This document shows, piece after piece, positions 45,903 through 58,363 of a stretch of DNA of 64,000 bases. The translations under genes were made by a program, and so were the position numbers. The DNA comes from Melastoma dodecandrum (Eukaryota; Streptophyta; Magnoliopsida; Myrtales; Melastomataceae). Numbering within the stretch: position 1 is the stretch's first letter; every line of letters begins with the position of its first letter. The stretch spans positions 3,658,001 through 3,722,000 of the forward strand of contig JARUPY010000387.1 of the NCBI GenBank assembly GCA_029817715.1, in the 5' to 3' direction. The notes beneath the pieces are model-generated. The model worked only from the letters and a program-made list of their open reading frames with translations, was not told where the DNA came from and ran no database searches.

Positions 45903-46682
45903 CATGTGTTTCACCCGACACGATCAGGATGGTGTTTGACGACATTCATAGCCGCGGGACTCCAGCCAGAGCAGCTGGCGATCACAATCGAAGCATTGAT
46001 TGGTTTCGTGCTGGAGGACGATATTTCCACGTTGTAGGGTGGTCAGTTGACAGAGCCAGATAAGAGAGAGGACCCCACCAAGGACTACATTAAAAATATA
46101 TATATATATATATGGGGAAATGGCGTTAACTTCTGAGGTTGATCTTCCGACAAAGGGAAAGGACGAGACGGACGAGGAGAGACCCCACTTGGGACTCTTC
46201 AATTCAAGGGACGGGACACAGGGTGGATACATCGATTTGAATCAAATTGATTAGGGGATAATTGACAAAAGGATATTCCATGGAGCATATTCCCATTGTC
46301 CATTTCTTGTGGTTGCTTCTCTCCCTGTAACGTCACATTCTTTAGTTCTGGATGTAAAAATATTGGACCAGAAGTAATTCAAAGCCTGTACAGAGTTGAT
46401 TCAATGGATGTTTTTTTACCGAAGTTCCTGGACTGTCTTGACCTGTCGATAGACCACTGCCCCATCTTGGCGACGAGGACGGAGGCCCTACAGTGAAGCA
46501 TCTTGAATTTTGGGCGTTTTCTGCTGTCACCATCGCGGCCAGCTCAGTAGATCTTACTGCAGGATGAGAGAAAAAACCCCCAGCAATCCCAGGATAATTG
46601 ATCTCACCTTGCTTACATTATGACTAGATATATGTTGAACTTCATCATCATAATAATGCCACTGGATCAGGAATTTACTCGG
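45903..46682. other. Intergenic region between convergent genes, with a TA microsatellite
   Basis: 3' flanks of the transporter-like and F-box/WD40 genes. A (TA)n run of about nine units lies at 46096-46113. No coding exon is recognised. Confidence 0.6.
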
Positions 46683-49600
46683 TCACTGAAATCTCCACAT
46701 CCTAATGTACTTCCCGTTGTGGGTGGTCACAGCTTTGTTCATCCCAACTGCCAAACAAGTAATGGAAGGGCGTGCTGTCTTCGGGATGCTATCCAAGTGG
46801 TCATCTTCCAACAGCCTCCTCCCTCTTCTCCTGCTTATCGATTTGGATGATCCTGACGATACTGTTCCTTCTTCCATCACATAACTAGAGATGACCTCTC
46901 CTGTGTTCTGATCTAGCACTCGCAACACACCGTCGATCCCGCCTACCACTAAACTTGATCTGTCCTTGATCAGGTGCCCCAGTGAGTACACAACGTTTGG
47001 GCTCACTCTCGTTTCCCACAAAACCGCCATCCGTCTGAAAAAAAAACACCAGAAAGTTGAGAAAAGTCAAGGTATAATGTACGAGGGAGAGGTTTCAGAA
47101 AGAAAATCGACCAGAGACCCCAGAGAAGCCTACCTAAGGTCCCAACACGACGCGTATCCGGCCGTAGACCCAGCAAATAGTGTGTTAGAAATGGGGTTGT
47201 AACAAAGTGTCTTTATACCTGTTCAAGCAGATAACATCAGCTATTCTTAAAGATGAAACATGTCTTATTCAAGGCAATTCCGGATCACCGGACAGGATTT
47301 GAGCTTACCAGTCAGATCCGTTGACCTCAATTTAGCAACCCCCTCATCTGATGAAAGACCTGATATTGTGATGCTTCCGAGAGAGGAACCACAAAATATT
47401 AACTGCTCCTCACTCAAGGTTAAGCATGTCACAGGATATGGATGCATCCTGTCAGAGATTCACAATTTAGTCACGCAAACTATGCTTATATCATCATTGG
47501 TAACATGCTGTTGCTATAAATTGATTCAATCTACCTGATAATCCGCGTGCATTTCTTACTATACATGTCAAACACACGAACAGTTCCATCCTCGCACCCA
47601 ACCATTGCCTCGGGATCAATATAACTGCAAACAAATTAGACTGACAAAGATAAGCGAATGTTAAGTCGAAATAATCAATTCTGAAAGTGTTTGATACTAT
47701 TCATAGAGACATAACTTAAACAAAACAGAATGAAAAATTGAAAGTAACTTCCCCTACAATTAAAAAAATCATGAGGAATGGATAGCTCTCATGATATAGT
47801 AATAAAGTCAGTATGAGTAACATGAAGGGTCAAAAATACACCGCTATCACATACACACCTCATGCATAAACCTCTCGCGAATGAGCCTTCACGAGATGGG
47901 AATAAACTTCTGGTTCCAGTACGCCTCCATATGCACAAATGAGCTCCAAGCAGACCAACAATCTACAGATTTGGTCAAGTACGTAACAGCATTAGTGCAT
48001 GGAAAGAAGAAACCCTAAAACGGTTGCCAACCAGGAAAAAGGACAATACTCTCCAAGAGATATGGAGATTCCTTCATTTTCTCGATACCTTATTCTCATC
48101 AAAGTCAAAGTCAACCAAGGAGCCTGCATCTGGAATAGAGTACTCTTCTAGACATTTGTAGGTTCCAGCCGACCAGAGCCTCATAACCTAACATAACTGC
48201 ATCGTGTTAGACGAAGGAATCACGAGAATGATACCCCCAAGTTGTCAATAGAATTCAACTTTACAAATTCAGAAACAAGAATCATATATGCATGTTCTTC
48301 AGAACATGTAGGCACTTCCATCACACTGCTGAATTTTGTCGCTACTGAAGGCTTGCATAGACAACCATCAATAGTAGGGAAAGATTATACAGCAGGGGAG
48401 GTAAAATTGCATGTGCGGAAATGTCACACGTTTCAGTGAGAAACGCAACGGTTTGAAATCAAAAGAATTGTGTGCATCAGAGATCATACCCTGTCACTAC
48501 CGCCAGTGACAATCAATCCCATCCTCATTCGACACTTACTAGCCCTAAAAAAAAAAAAAAAGAATCATTAGAACCTGTATCGAATAGTTAAATAAAAGTG
48601 AACTAAACAAAAATCTCATAGCATTGCTAGCTGTCTGAAGTTTTCTTCTGAAATAAAAGGTATAACTAGCTCCAATACGCGAGCTAAATCATCAGAGGAA
48701 TAGTCAGGCCCCAGAGAAAGCACTTTAAATTTCTCATGCAACCAAAAAGGGATCACAGCAATGTTTCAAATCCTCAATAAACTAGGCACCTAACTAGGGA
48801 GATAAAGCAAACAAATCTGCAGTCCCTACGGACCTGAAAGCATGAAAATCTCCTTTAACAGAGCCACCAGCTCCACCTCTATAAGGTTACAGTTCTAAGC
48901 AAGGAAAGCATACTTGCAACCGGTAATAACACCGTAAAGCATCCACATAATTGCTGTGTTCAGTCCTCAACGTCATTATGAAAAATTACAAAAAAATTGA
49001 AGCAGAATGCTTCATTATTTACCCCGCAGAGTGGCCTTTCCATTGATCGATTGTGGCACAGCCTCCTGTCAAAGCACGGCGGTGCTGTGCCAGGGCCATT
49101 TCCTGGAGATGCTCCCAGAGACATCTCCGGGGGATCCCCGCCGGATTCGGGGACACAAGAGCATTGCCATACTTCCTCTGAAATAGCTCTTCTAGCAACT
49201 GGGATTTATGGATAATTCGGTTCCTGAAGCACCCAAAGAAGGGGAGAAAACCCGATCACCAAAGATTAACATCCACAACTCGGGATCAAGCTCACAGAAC
49301 ATCCAATCTATCAGAAGTTCCTTTAAAATTTGTCGGCCATTCATTGCTTATCTATAGCGAAACCCTCCTTAAATGTACAACCGTGTTTTCTTCATCAACT
49401 ATTCCCATCACACCGAGCCCTCTCTTATATTACACACAAGTATAGCAGCTTTTAAAGCGTGTTCCAGCTAAACCCTCAAAATCTCAAACGAACCGCAAGA
49501 CACGGTCAAAACATCACGCGATAAATGGTAATCCCATGAACAAACAGGGAAGGAACACAAGACCAGTGGCTGCAGACGGCGGAACAGCGGATGAGGTCGA

Positions 49601-49697
49601 AGACATCGAGGAAGGAGAAGACGACGCATAGCTCGTCGTGGCCCAGGGAACTCATTCTCCCCTGTCGTTGTGGCTCCCCTCTCCTTGATTTGTTCAT
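46683..49697 (-). CDS. F-box/WD40-repeat protein, At3g52030-like
   Basis: Nine exons: 49564-49697, 49023-49223, 48490-48544, 48089-48187, 47859-47962, 47535-47624, 47309-47448, 47134-47218, 46683-47034. They total 1260 nt, or 419 aa. The N-terminal F-box (LGHDELCVVFSFLDVFDLIR..SAVCSHW, about 17-50) would bind SKP1 in an SCF ubiquitin ligase. The WD40 blades follow (TIDQWKGHSAG, GLIVTGGSDRVMRLWSAGTY, LVDFDFDENKIVGLLGAH, MVGCEDGTVRVFDMYSKKC, LFAGSTAGYASCWDLR, LVVGGIDGVLRVLDQNTGEV) for substrate recognition. The end is KYIRMWRFQ. Matches my memory of the single-copy Arabidopsis gene; substrate unknown. A second ATG 14 codons in (49655) is an alternative start that keeps the whole F-box. Confidence 0.88.
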
Positions 49698-50341
49698 GCT
49701 TCGTCAAATCGTCGCCGAGAGTTCTCGAGCTTCCCCGACAAAAAGCACGAATCCTGCAGCACCTCCCAACAAAGATCTGTTGGTTGGTCCGATCAGGATC
49801 GGCCCAAGGTGGGTGGTAATGAAAACGATCTCAGACCAAAACTCCTCGGCAACCCAGAAATTACAACGGGCCCTGATTTTTCTTATGGCAATCGGAAGAA
49901 AACATCATCATTCGACATACCCAGAACAGAGAAAATAGCCCAGCCCAGCCGACATGAGCCGAACTCCCAAATCCGAACAAGAAAGATCAACAAGTGGATA
50001 AGACGGCATGACTTTGACCCGGCCGCCGCCCACCAGAAAGGTGTCGAGAAAGAAACCGGGCTTGCTTGCCCCGAAAACCGTCCAATTTTTGTCGGGTTCC
50101 TGTTTTGCCGCCATTTCAATTCAGTGTTCTATATTTTATTTTCTACCTTTCGTTCAAAATCAAAACTCTCTGATTTTTTAGTTTAAGTAGAAAAGGGAGG
50201 TGCAAGTATCGAATTTGGATTGATCTTCCAGTAAATGTCAGTGCAGCCGACAACTCACGAACACCCTTTTACTTCCGCCGCACTTCTAAATTATCGCCAA
50301 CTCTTCTTGCCTGTGTAGTTTGCCCGAAGAATAGAGAGACT
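49698..50341. promoter_or_regulatory. Divergent intergenic region (F-box/WD40 / BPS1-like)
   Basis: 644 bp between outward-facing start codons, serving as the promoter for both. GGCCCA and AGCCCAG-type motifs occur near 49800 and 49938. Open frames on both strands here (49591-49938, 49809-50186, 49883-50119) overlap one another and match no family. Confidence 0.45.
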
Positions 50342-51295
50342 ATGGTTGTCCGGATCAACAGAAAGTTCCACAAGTTATTTCCTACCGGGATGGGCGATCA
50401 CCTCCACCCCCACCACCATCCCCACTCCTCACATCCCTCGTGGTCTGCCGCAGCTGAAGCCTTCGAGGCCGACGTTTCCGGTCTTTTCCGGAAACTCTTC
50501 ACTGATGCCGAACCCGCCGGCCTCTCGAGCGGAAAGATCTCTCTCCCGTGGCTTCGACTGTGTCTCGAGACGCTGCCGTACATGAACGGGGGCTTCGCGA
50601 GGCTCATCACGGTCATCGATCACCCGATGAGCTCGTGGGGACCCAATTCATCTGAGGAGTACCTGTCCTACACCCTGAATCTGCTCGAGCACCTGAACGA
50701 GATAAGCTCCGCGATTGCTCATCTGGGTCACGCTAGGGTTTCTCTGGCTCACGCCCTCAGCGTCTCCGAGTCGTCTCCCACAGCCTCGCTCGACCGCCTG
50801 AAGGCGATTACTGCGCATCCTCCCAGAAAGGACTGCGGGAAGGCGGACGGGAGTGAGGAGCACGGTTGGGACGCGGTCGGGTCCGGGAAGGACGCGGCCG
50901 TGCATAAAGCAATCAACTTTATGAAGGGGATCGAGTTTTGGGTTTGTGGGATCGTGATTTCTGCCCTGAGCGGGGATGCAGGTCCTTACCTGGAGATGAG
51001 AGCCTCGGCCGGTAGGCTCCTAGGTCCCTCAATGTCCGACCTCGATTCTCATCTTCACCGAGCGGTGTTAGAGAAGGGGATCTCGTTGGAGGAAGTGAGG
51101 AAGATCAATGACTCGGTGGCGCATATCGTGGACAGGGGGACCAGGGTACATGAAGCCGAAGAAGCATTGCATGACAGACTGGATGGAATCGAGAAGTTGA
51201 TGGAAGGGTTGAGGAAGGAGGTGGATCTTCTCTTCTCTCAGGTCCTCTCCAGCAGGAACGCATTGCTCGACTGCTTGAGGGCAGACTTCTCTTAG
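50342..51295 (+). CDS. BYPASS1 (BPS1)-like protein
   Basis: Intronless gene encoding 317 aa. After a basic, His-rich N-terminus it shows the BPS1/DUF793-type all-helical architecture: FEADVSGLFRKLF, ISLPWLRLCLETLPYMNGGFARLITVIDHP and WGPNSSEEYLSYTLNLLEHLNEISSAI, then a C-terminal coiled coil (EEVRKINDSVAHIVDRGTRV..HDRLDGIEKLMEGLRKEVDLLF). Arabidopsis BPS1 restrains synthesis of a mobile root-derived signal that arrests shoot growth; this paralogue's role is uncertain. Members are often single-exon, as here. The ATG at 50342 is preceded by an in-frame stop region and begins MVVRINRKFHKLF, typical of the family. Confidence 0.82.
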   Translation: MVVRINRKFHKLFPTGMGDHLHPHHHPHSSHPSWSAAAEAFEADVSGLFRKLFTDAEPAGLSSGKISLPWLRLCLETLPYMNGGFARLITVIDHPMSSWGPNSSEEYLSYTLNLLEHLNEISSAIAHLGHARVSLAHALSVSESSPTASLDRLKAITAHPPRKDCGKADGSEEHGWDAVGSGKDAAVHKAINFMKGIEFWVCGIVISALSGDAGPYLEMRASAGRLLGPSMSDLDSHLHRAVLEKGISLEEVRKINDSVAHIVDRGTRVHEAEEALHDRLDGIEKLMEGLRKEVDLLFSQVLSSRNALLDCLRADFS

Positions 51296-51754
51296 TCATT
51301 CCGTCTGTAAAGCTTGTCACTTGCTGTTCGTAGCTGTTAGGACAGAAACTGTAAGAATTTGTGGTGGTGTTGTCTGGGAAAACAGACGTTTTTCTTCACA
51401 TGTAAATGGCATATTTGGGCAGGTATGTTTAGATAACTGATTCTGTATCCCAGTTACTTTCATTCTTTGAATGACAGGCAAAGGTGGAAGCAAGAGGGCA
51501 CTTGGTCGGCATGGAAAAATTGAACGAAATCTCCCTAGTTATGGAAGATTGCAATGAATAAAGGCTACAAGCCTGTAAGAACAACATGGCTGTTTTACTT
51601 CCTGAAAGCATCGTGATGTACTCTTGTTGAATCTCCTACTACTCTAAACCTGTACCTCCATCAGAAAGGGCTAATACTCCTAGCATTTCTGAGGTTCATG
51701 CTCTTCGCCCAGTGTTACTCTCTCCGCAACAGATTAAAAGGACAAGAAGACGAA
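51296..51754. other. Intergenic region between convergent BPS1-like and AGL15-like genes
   Basis: 3' flanks only; no coding exon or repeat recognised. Confidence 0.55.
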
Positions 51755-54077
51755 TCAGGTCTTGCATTCGGTCTCTCTTTCAGGGGAGTGGGTTTTCCCG
51801 TAGTCGTCATACGGCAGCCTGAACAATCGTCATTAGCCAAAGTATATATGGTGAGTTACCGATGAAGCTAAATTGCTTGGGTGGATCATTGATGATAAGC
51901 GCTGTACCCCAAATGCAGCGTAGTGTCAGAATGACCATTGTCAGTGAGGCGATGGTGCTTCCTGTCAGGAGAACAGCCGCCCGAAGTTGTTGGCGGAGTC
52001 ATCTCCATCATACGGTACTCCACGTAACTTGCAGATGGTAGGAAACCTCGAAATTCTTCCACCTGGAATGGAATGCATTCAAAAGCAAGATAGATAAGCA
52101 GGGCGGTGTTACCATTTACGACATCGTATGGGTAGATAGAGTTTCCCGCTTTGATTGGCATCTTTCATGGTACATATGCTCACCTGCCTACGCAAAGTCT
52201 CATTCTCCAGCATGGCTCGCTGTTCCTGGAAATAAGACAAGCCAAGCGAATTATTATGTGTTACAAAAATATTTTACCTAGACAAGACAATTTTGTGAAA
52301 GTAGTCCAAAATTATTGTCCATTTCAAGGAACTGTATCAACTCCTAAACTAATAGGCGATTGAGTAAACAGAAACAATTGTCTTAGCATGTCATCAACTC
52401 GTCGAATGAAAACTGTGTTTTTACTTCATTTTACATTTTTCGATAAATTTCTTCTTTATAATAGACATTGAATGGCCGAGTTCTTAAAATGAAGTGGTAA
52501 TTCAGAAAACCTAGCCTTTCATTGTTCATCCGGAAATGACTAACCTGCATCCTCGATCTCTCAAGCTGCTCCATCAGCCATTGCTCCTGTGATGTTATGA
52601 CAAACCCATCAACCCTTCGTATCACAATGTAAATTAATTATAGGATGACCAACTATAATCCATACCTTTTTCTGCTTAATAGACGACAAGCCTTCACTCA
52701 ATTGCTTTTCCAGAACCTGCAATTCCTTAATGCTCACACCAGCCAAATCTTTCCCTAGCAGCCTCCTGCCACGGCCAACAAATGTAACGTTCGCTGAGGA
52801 AAACCATACATTTGACGGGGCAAAAGAAACCCAAAACCTCGGAAAAGAGTCATACGACTGTCTCAACTGCAGCTCTGCAATTTCCTCTTTTAAAGCCCCT
52901 ACCACTTTCTCATCCTCCTAATAGAAGATGCAAACCGTGTCAGGACCACTTCAAAGTTTGAAACACATATTGAGCAAAAGATGGAAATTAGAAATATGCA
53001 CCTCCTGGTTGCATTCCACGACAGTAGACTCCGATGAATCGTGACACCTATTGTATCTAGAAAGAGTCTGCTTCATCCTATTACAAAGATCACACGAGAA
53101 CGGCAATTCAACCTTCGTCTGATACTTTGGCTTCTCAACACAATTTGAAGAAGGGAGACATATAGTGGCTCGTCGACAAGAATCAAAGTGCTCTGTTAAT
53201 AAACTAACATCCTGATACAATTTCACTTCATGTTTCAGACCTTTTCCACCACATATATCATCTATTTCTACTTTTTTAGCGATCCCCGCATATTTCACTT
53301 TCATCTCATTTTCTTTTCTGTTGAAAAACTCCCAACTGTGGCAGGGTCTGGTAAGCCCTAAAACTATAAGCAAAAGCCACAAACTATACTATGAACTGCA
53401 TTCAAAAGGCAGAAACAGAGTATACCGCCATCGTTAGTCCACCCCTTACTAAATATCCGCATTTACTCAAGAGTGCATTGGAAAATGACCAAAATTTTCA
53501 TTACCAATGACTGACTATAAACAACACAGAGTCCAAAGGGACATGCAGTAAACCCGAATCCTTTCGTCTGTCCAAAATCAAAATCGTTTCTTTATATCCG
53601 GGAAATGAAACGAAAGGAAAGAACGCCGGAGAGGAGAAGTGAGATTGACTAGAAAAAGGGGAATGCAGAAGCAGTAGACTGACCCTGCTCTGTTCGGTTA
53701 ACATGGCAAAAGAGACAACTTTGTCCCCACACCCCCAACAAAAACGCAAGACAAAAAAGGAAAAACACAAGAAATCCTAAAGACAGCACGATTCCTTTGA
53801 CCCTAAGGAAACTGAAAGACGGACATCACTCCCCCTCTCCCCCTCCCAAAGCAAACATGCAAGGCAAAACCAATAAGAAAAAAACGTAACATTACCCAGA
53901 ACTGGAATACTCGTAGAGCTTCCCAGTGTTTGAGAATATGATGACAGCAACCTCGGCGTCGCAGAGGATGGCGAGCTCCTGGGCCTTCTTGAGCAACCCG
54001 GAACGCCTCTTTGAGAAAGTAACCTGCCTGCTATTCGCATTCTCGATCCTCTTGATCTCTATCTTCCCTCTCCCCAT
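51755..54077 (-). CDS. AGL15: MIKC-type MADS-box transcription factor, AGL15 subfamily
   Basis: Eight exons: 53896-54077, 53002-53077, 52859-52914, 52666-52765, 52545-52586, 52184-52225, 51908-52062, 51755-51818. They total 717 nt, or 238 aa. The MADS domain (residues 1-60) begins [20 protein letters not shown] and has [20 protein letters not shown]; then [11 protein letters not shown], the K-domain (about 90-165, with [21 protein letters not shown] and [20 protein letters not shown]) and a C-terminal LHLGL (LxLxL/EAR-like repression motif) across the last intron. AGL15 proteins promote the embryonic programme and delay flowering and organ abscission. Subfamily placement rests on [19 protein letters not shown] and the SDTTLHLGL end. 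The first intron is 818 bp, the usual site of regulatory elements. An intronic open frame (52951-53382) is not a gene. Confidence 0.92.
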
Positions 54078-54698
54078 TTTTCCTGAAGGGAGAAAATCAA
54101 GACGAGGAGGAGGGCAAAGGAAAGTCTGTCTGTTCTTTTCTCTGATTTCAAAATCGTATTCGGGTTTTTTATTTTCCGACTTGGGGGATTTTAAAACTAT
54201 GGGAGGAGGAGGAGGAGGAGATGGATAAAAATGGCGTGTTTTCTTGTGTGTGTCCGAGGGGTGGTTGTGTAAGAGGAGAACCGAAAGGGGGAGAGGGAAG
54301 AAAGAAAAGAAGGAAAGGAGGGGAGGGAGGAATAGCGTTTTTCACCAAATGGCAACACAGCCTCGAAACGGCAAAGCTTGCATTGCATGGCTGTGGGAGA
54401 CTTTTGATGCGATAAGAGTTGTGCATGCTTCTCCTTTTTGCCTTTTCTTCAGACTATGGGCCTTTTCTTTCTCTCTTCTTTTTTTCCTTTGCCTTCAATA
54501 GATAGGTGGGTTATTACCACTCTCCCCTATCCTTTCCACTTTCTCTATTCATTTGTGGGCCCCCCTGCCCCCTCCTCCTACCCAATTGATATTCATGTGG
54601 ACCCAATTCACTTCCTTTGCTTGTTGCCATTATGATTTTGAATACCCATTTTCCCATTTTCCCTCATATAGTAATACCCTTTGCCATTCCTGGAATGG

Positions 54699-54734
<36 letters not shown>

Positions 54735-56217
54735 ATTATTAAGGGTATTGGGGGTGGGGGGGGAATGGCAAATGGGTCTGGTCATATTGACTATAGCATA
54801 AACTAGAGCAGAAGGAACAAACCACCTTTTTCCCTGTTTTGTGTTTGGTACGTGGGTTCTTTCTTATTTGCCTCTTTTTGTGATCAGAGTGGGGCTTATC
54901 AAATTAGGGACACCCACCTTTTTTTATGGAGGAGGGGAGGGGAGAGGTGGGGTGAACAGTGCTTTGCCACTGTGGCAGTGTCAAGATTTGGAAATGGCAA
55001 GACATTGAATATGGTGTTGCTCCATTGGTTTTGTCCTGGTTTCCATTTCGGTATTTTGAACTATTCCAAGGACTGTCAACATATGTAGTGGAGGGAAAGG
55101 TTGGGGATTGTGTCTTCCTCGGCTGGTGTTTAGGGTGTTGCTCGGCTTGGAAAGTTCAAGTCTTGTTGCCCCATTTAGACATGCCTAGTGAAACCCAGAT
55201 TAGGTAGACAATGAAAGTTAATGGATGCTGCCTTTGGTTAGACTACTTGGATTGATACTGGATTCCCTGTTGGGGCTCTGAGGACATCGATTCACATCAC
55301 TGTGGACTAAGAATCTGGAATTGACAGTGTCCCCTTATCTTTGAAGCTCTTTTGTGAGGGGTGTGATAATAGTTTAGGCACTGTTTGTTGTATAAATAAC
55401 TAAGGATTTTGTCTCAGAATGAGTTGCAGCTGAAGGCTCTCTGTAACGTACCGGTTCTGTCCTTTCAGAAACCTAATCATCGGATTCATATATAAATTTG
55501 GGGCATACCTAAGTTCTACCAGCTCTCTAATTGGGGCCACACTCTGCACAAGGGTCCAGGCATATGAAAATATAAGTAGTTTTATCCGAAACCCAAACCA
55601 AAACATGAACAAAACATATATAGATTGGGTGGGGGGACAGTTCTTAATTCTAAAGGGCGGCGTGAGACATTCACATGTGCTTAAGTTTCTTGTTCCGAAA
55701 TCAATGCAACAAAATGCAACAACTGAATTGTATGACTAATGTGCATACTTTGTGAGTTCACAAACGCACAGGTTCCCAAAGACGCCAAAAATGGCAACCC
55801 ACTAGTTTCAGAAATAACAGAAGCACCAGGACTTTTGAGTTGAAATTTGACTTCCACCAGACAAAGGTGCACATCACCATGCCCTGAATGGTCCACACCA
55901 AGTCATGCAACACGTGCATGGATGGACTAACCAAGGTGCAGTGTGGCGAAACCCACACTAAAGAGCATAGAAAATTCCTTATTTTGTACAGGAAATCAGC
56001 ACATCGCCACGACATGATTGTCGCGTCTTGGTTTTTTCCAGTCCAATGCATAATGGAGAAGCAATCGCCTAATTGAAAACATGCAACAGCGGACTCCAAG
56101 GACTTCCTATTCTACCAGCTATGACACCAAAGAAATGTAATGCCGACTTGGAAAACAGAAGTCTCGCAATATTTCAACTGATGAACTCAGGCAAAAACGA
56201 CAATCAACCGCAATACA
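54078..56217. other. AGL15-like promoter and long intergenic region, with a TC microsatellite
   Basis: 2.1 kb with no recognised coding exon. A (TC)n run of about 16 units at 54701-54731 and G/A-rich tracts at about 54290-54330 lie in the AGL15 upstream region. On the plus strand CC followed by nine A/T and GG occurs at about 54917-54930, which is CArG-like but one base too long. Several open frames at 55400-56100 have no family resemblance. Confidence 0.5.
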
Positions 56218-57782
56218 TCATTCTGAATGATTAGCGTCTGGGATTGTTCGACTTATCTGGTCTTCATCCATCTTCTTGCACACATATATGTAGTGAGAGT
56301 CTTTATCTTCCAAATAAAAGTCACGTGGAAGTAAACCTTCCTTAGTAAGAGGCACTGGCTCCAGAAATGACCTTGTTGAGGTGCAGTTTGCTGGTTTTTC
56401 ATATCCCGGTCTCGCTGTAGAGGAAAATGTTAACATATCATAAGCTCCTGACTTGATGAGGTGATCCTAATAAAGATCTAAACCTAATCAATATAACACT
56501 TAGCACTTAGGTGGGGCTGACTGTATCTTACAGCCGCCAAAATGCCAAAGCCGACTATAAATTCAACGGCAGGCAAGAGGGAATGGCACGAGAAAGAGGA
56601 CTTACGTATGATGAACAGGACAACTTGCCAGCCGTACTCGGGTCTATTCAAATGGGGCATTCTCACACTGGGGTCACCATAAGTGATCTGCAAGAATCCC
56701 TTACTCAGGTACATGTACTGCGAACTAGAAAAATAGTTGGGACGCTTTGAGGATTACACATGTGAATTGTTTACCAGCATGTAAACTCCTCCGGCCTTAA
56801 GGATTCTGCAAGCAAAGCATATGCAAAATGATGAGACGAACATAATAACTAATGAATAGAACCGATGGGAGCCTAACTACAAGATGGACCACCACACGAG
56901 GTGATAAAGAGACACGAGGGGAAAGAATACAATGAAGATGAGGAAATGGACTCGGTCACGACCTGCTCACCTCCCCGAGCATTTGAGCTGCACTTGCTGG
57001 TGCATCTGTACCACACTTAAGACCAAAAAACACAATTAGATAAACCTCGTACACAAGAAGGTATTGTAATCTAAGGAGGGAGACATACCATGAGGGAATC
57101 AAGTGTTCCTGATCAAGTGGAAAGAAAAAAGACAATGCTGAGCTATTGACAACGGCAGGGGGAATTCAAAGGGTCATAAAAGTAAGAAAAGGCCAATCCA
57201 ATACCTTTGTCGAGGACACAGTCAAAAGAGCGATCCGAGAAGAAGCTCATGTCCCTAACATCCATCTTCATATCTACAAGCCACGCGAGGCAAAATCAGC
57301 AGACGGCAGGAAGAGAAGGGGAAGCGAAGACAAAATCCACAATACATTTGAGGTGGGGAATGCCCTCGTATTTCCTGCTCATCATATGAACAGCCACGGA
57401 AGAGACGTCGATATTCATGATGTCCTGGTACCCGTCCTTCACCATGTCCTCCGACATCACTAGATATTTCAAACGAAAAAGCAAGGAACTCACTCTAAGT
57501 TTAGGCTAAGGCCAGAAAAGGAGTCGAGTAAGGGAAGGGAGGGGGGGGGGGATTACGGGCATTGCCGCAACCGACGACGAGGATCGGGGAGGAGAAGTCT
57601 GGGACGTAGGAGCGGACAAAAGGGCGGAGGGCGGAGTAGCGCTGGTACCAGTCGAAGTGTCCCATCTCCGCCTCGGCGACGTACCTGGCGTCCCAGTAGG
57701 CGGCGTCGCCGTAGTTGTAGGTGTTGCAGCTCGACACGTCCCTCGACATCTCTCCTCCTCCATCAGCCCTACTCCTCTCCAT
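56218..57782 (-). CDS. SAM-dependent methyltransferase (METTL13/EEF1AKMT4-like)
   Basis: Eight exons: 57557-57782, 57346-57459, 57205-57273, 57089-57108, 56963-57015, 56775-56805, 56606-56687, 56218-56414. They total 792 nt, or 263 aa. It is a class I methyltransferase with YNYGDAAYWDARYV near the N-terminus, motif I ILVVGCGNA, an acidic motif II MNIDVSS, MDVRDMSFFSDRSFDCVLDKGTLDSLM (motif IV region) and ILKAGGVYMLITYGDP. Relatives methylate lysines of translation elongation factor eEF1A; the plant substrate is unproven. It has tiny exons (20, 31 and 53 nt), each in phase. Two in-frame ATGs (57782 and 57749) are possible starts; the second begins MSRDVSSCNTYNYG, nearer the conserved domain. 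Confidence 0.85.
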
Positions 57783-58363
57783 CCTCCGCCGCAACCGCAA
57801 CCGCAACCGCAACCGCCGCCGACAGAAACCGCGTTTAACTAATGCACCTGGCCTCGCGCGCGCATCTCCGACCGTTCATTTCATTGGTGGCATCCATCGG
57901 ATGGTTCTGGAACCCGCGGGCGATGGTGACGTGCCAATTGCATTCTTACAAAACCCCTCCACCCACCTCCCATTCATTATACACCGTCGATTTGGGTCCC
58001 CTCCAACATCCCCATGGCCGTTGGATTTTGGTGGTCCTCGAGATTTCAGTTGCCAATTTCCTCCGCAACCCATCCTTTCCTTTTCCGGTTCGATATATAT
58101 ACATACCACATAAACTAATTATTTTTGCTTTCATTCTTCATTTTCTTTTGACCTTTTTTTGTTTACTTTGGGTTCCATGAGCCCAACAACAAGACTTCTC
58201 TGGGCTCCCATATTGGGCTTGGGCTTCACGTTCACACGTCATAAAAAAGCCCACCGTTAAAAGAATTACATTCACATTCACACGTTCCCACGACAAAAGA
58301 ATTACATAACACTACCCACACCCAGAACCATTACATCGAAAAACCTCGGACGGTTCCATGGAG
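57783..58363. other. Methyltransferase promoter and P450 3' flank
   Basis: Contains the methyltransferase upstream region (CGCAACCGCAACCGC repeats at about 57786-57815) and GGGCTC/GGGCTT motifs near 58195-58225. No coding exon recognised; the plus-strand frames at 57721-58180 match no family. Confidence 0.45.

Noticed and set aside
49591..50186. Open frames on both strands in the F-box/BPS1 intergenic region
   Set aside because: Mutually overlapping, without family motifs; the region must hold two promoters.
52951..53382. 143-codon minus-strand frame overlapping AGL15-like exon 2
   Set aside because: It runs from intron 1 through exon 2 into intron 2; the AGL15 splice sites around exon 2 are consensus and in phase, and the intronic part matches nothing.
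54910..54935. CArG-like box in the AGL15 upstream region
   Set aside because: The A/T core is nine bases, not the six of a CArG box or eight of the AGL15-preferred site, so binding cannot be claimed.
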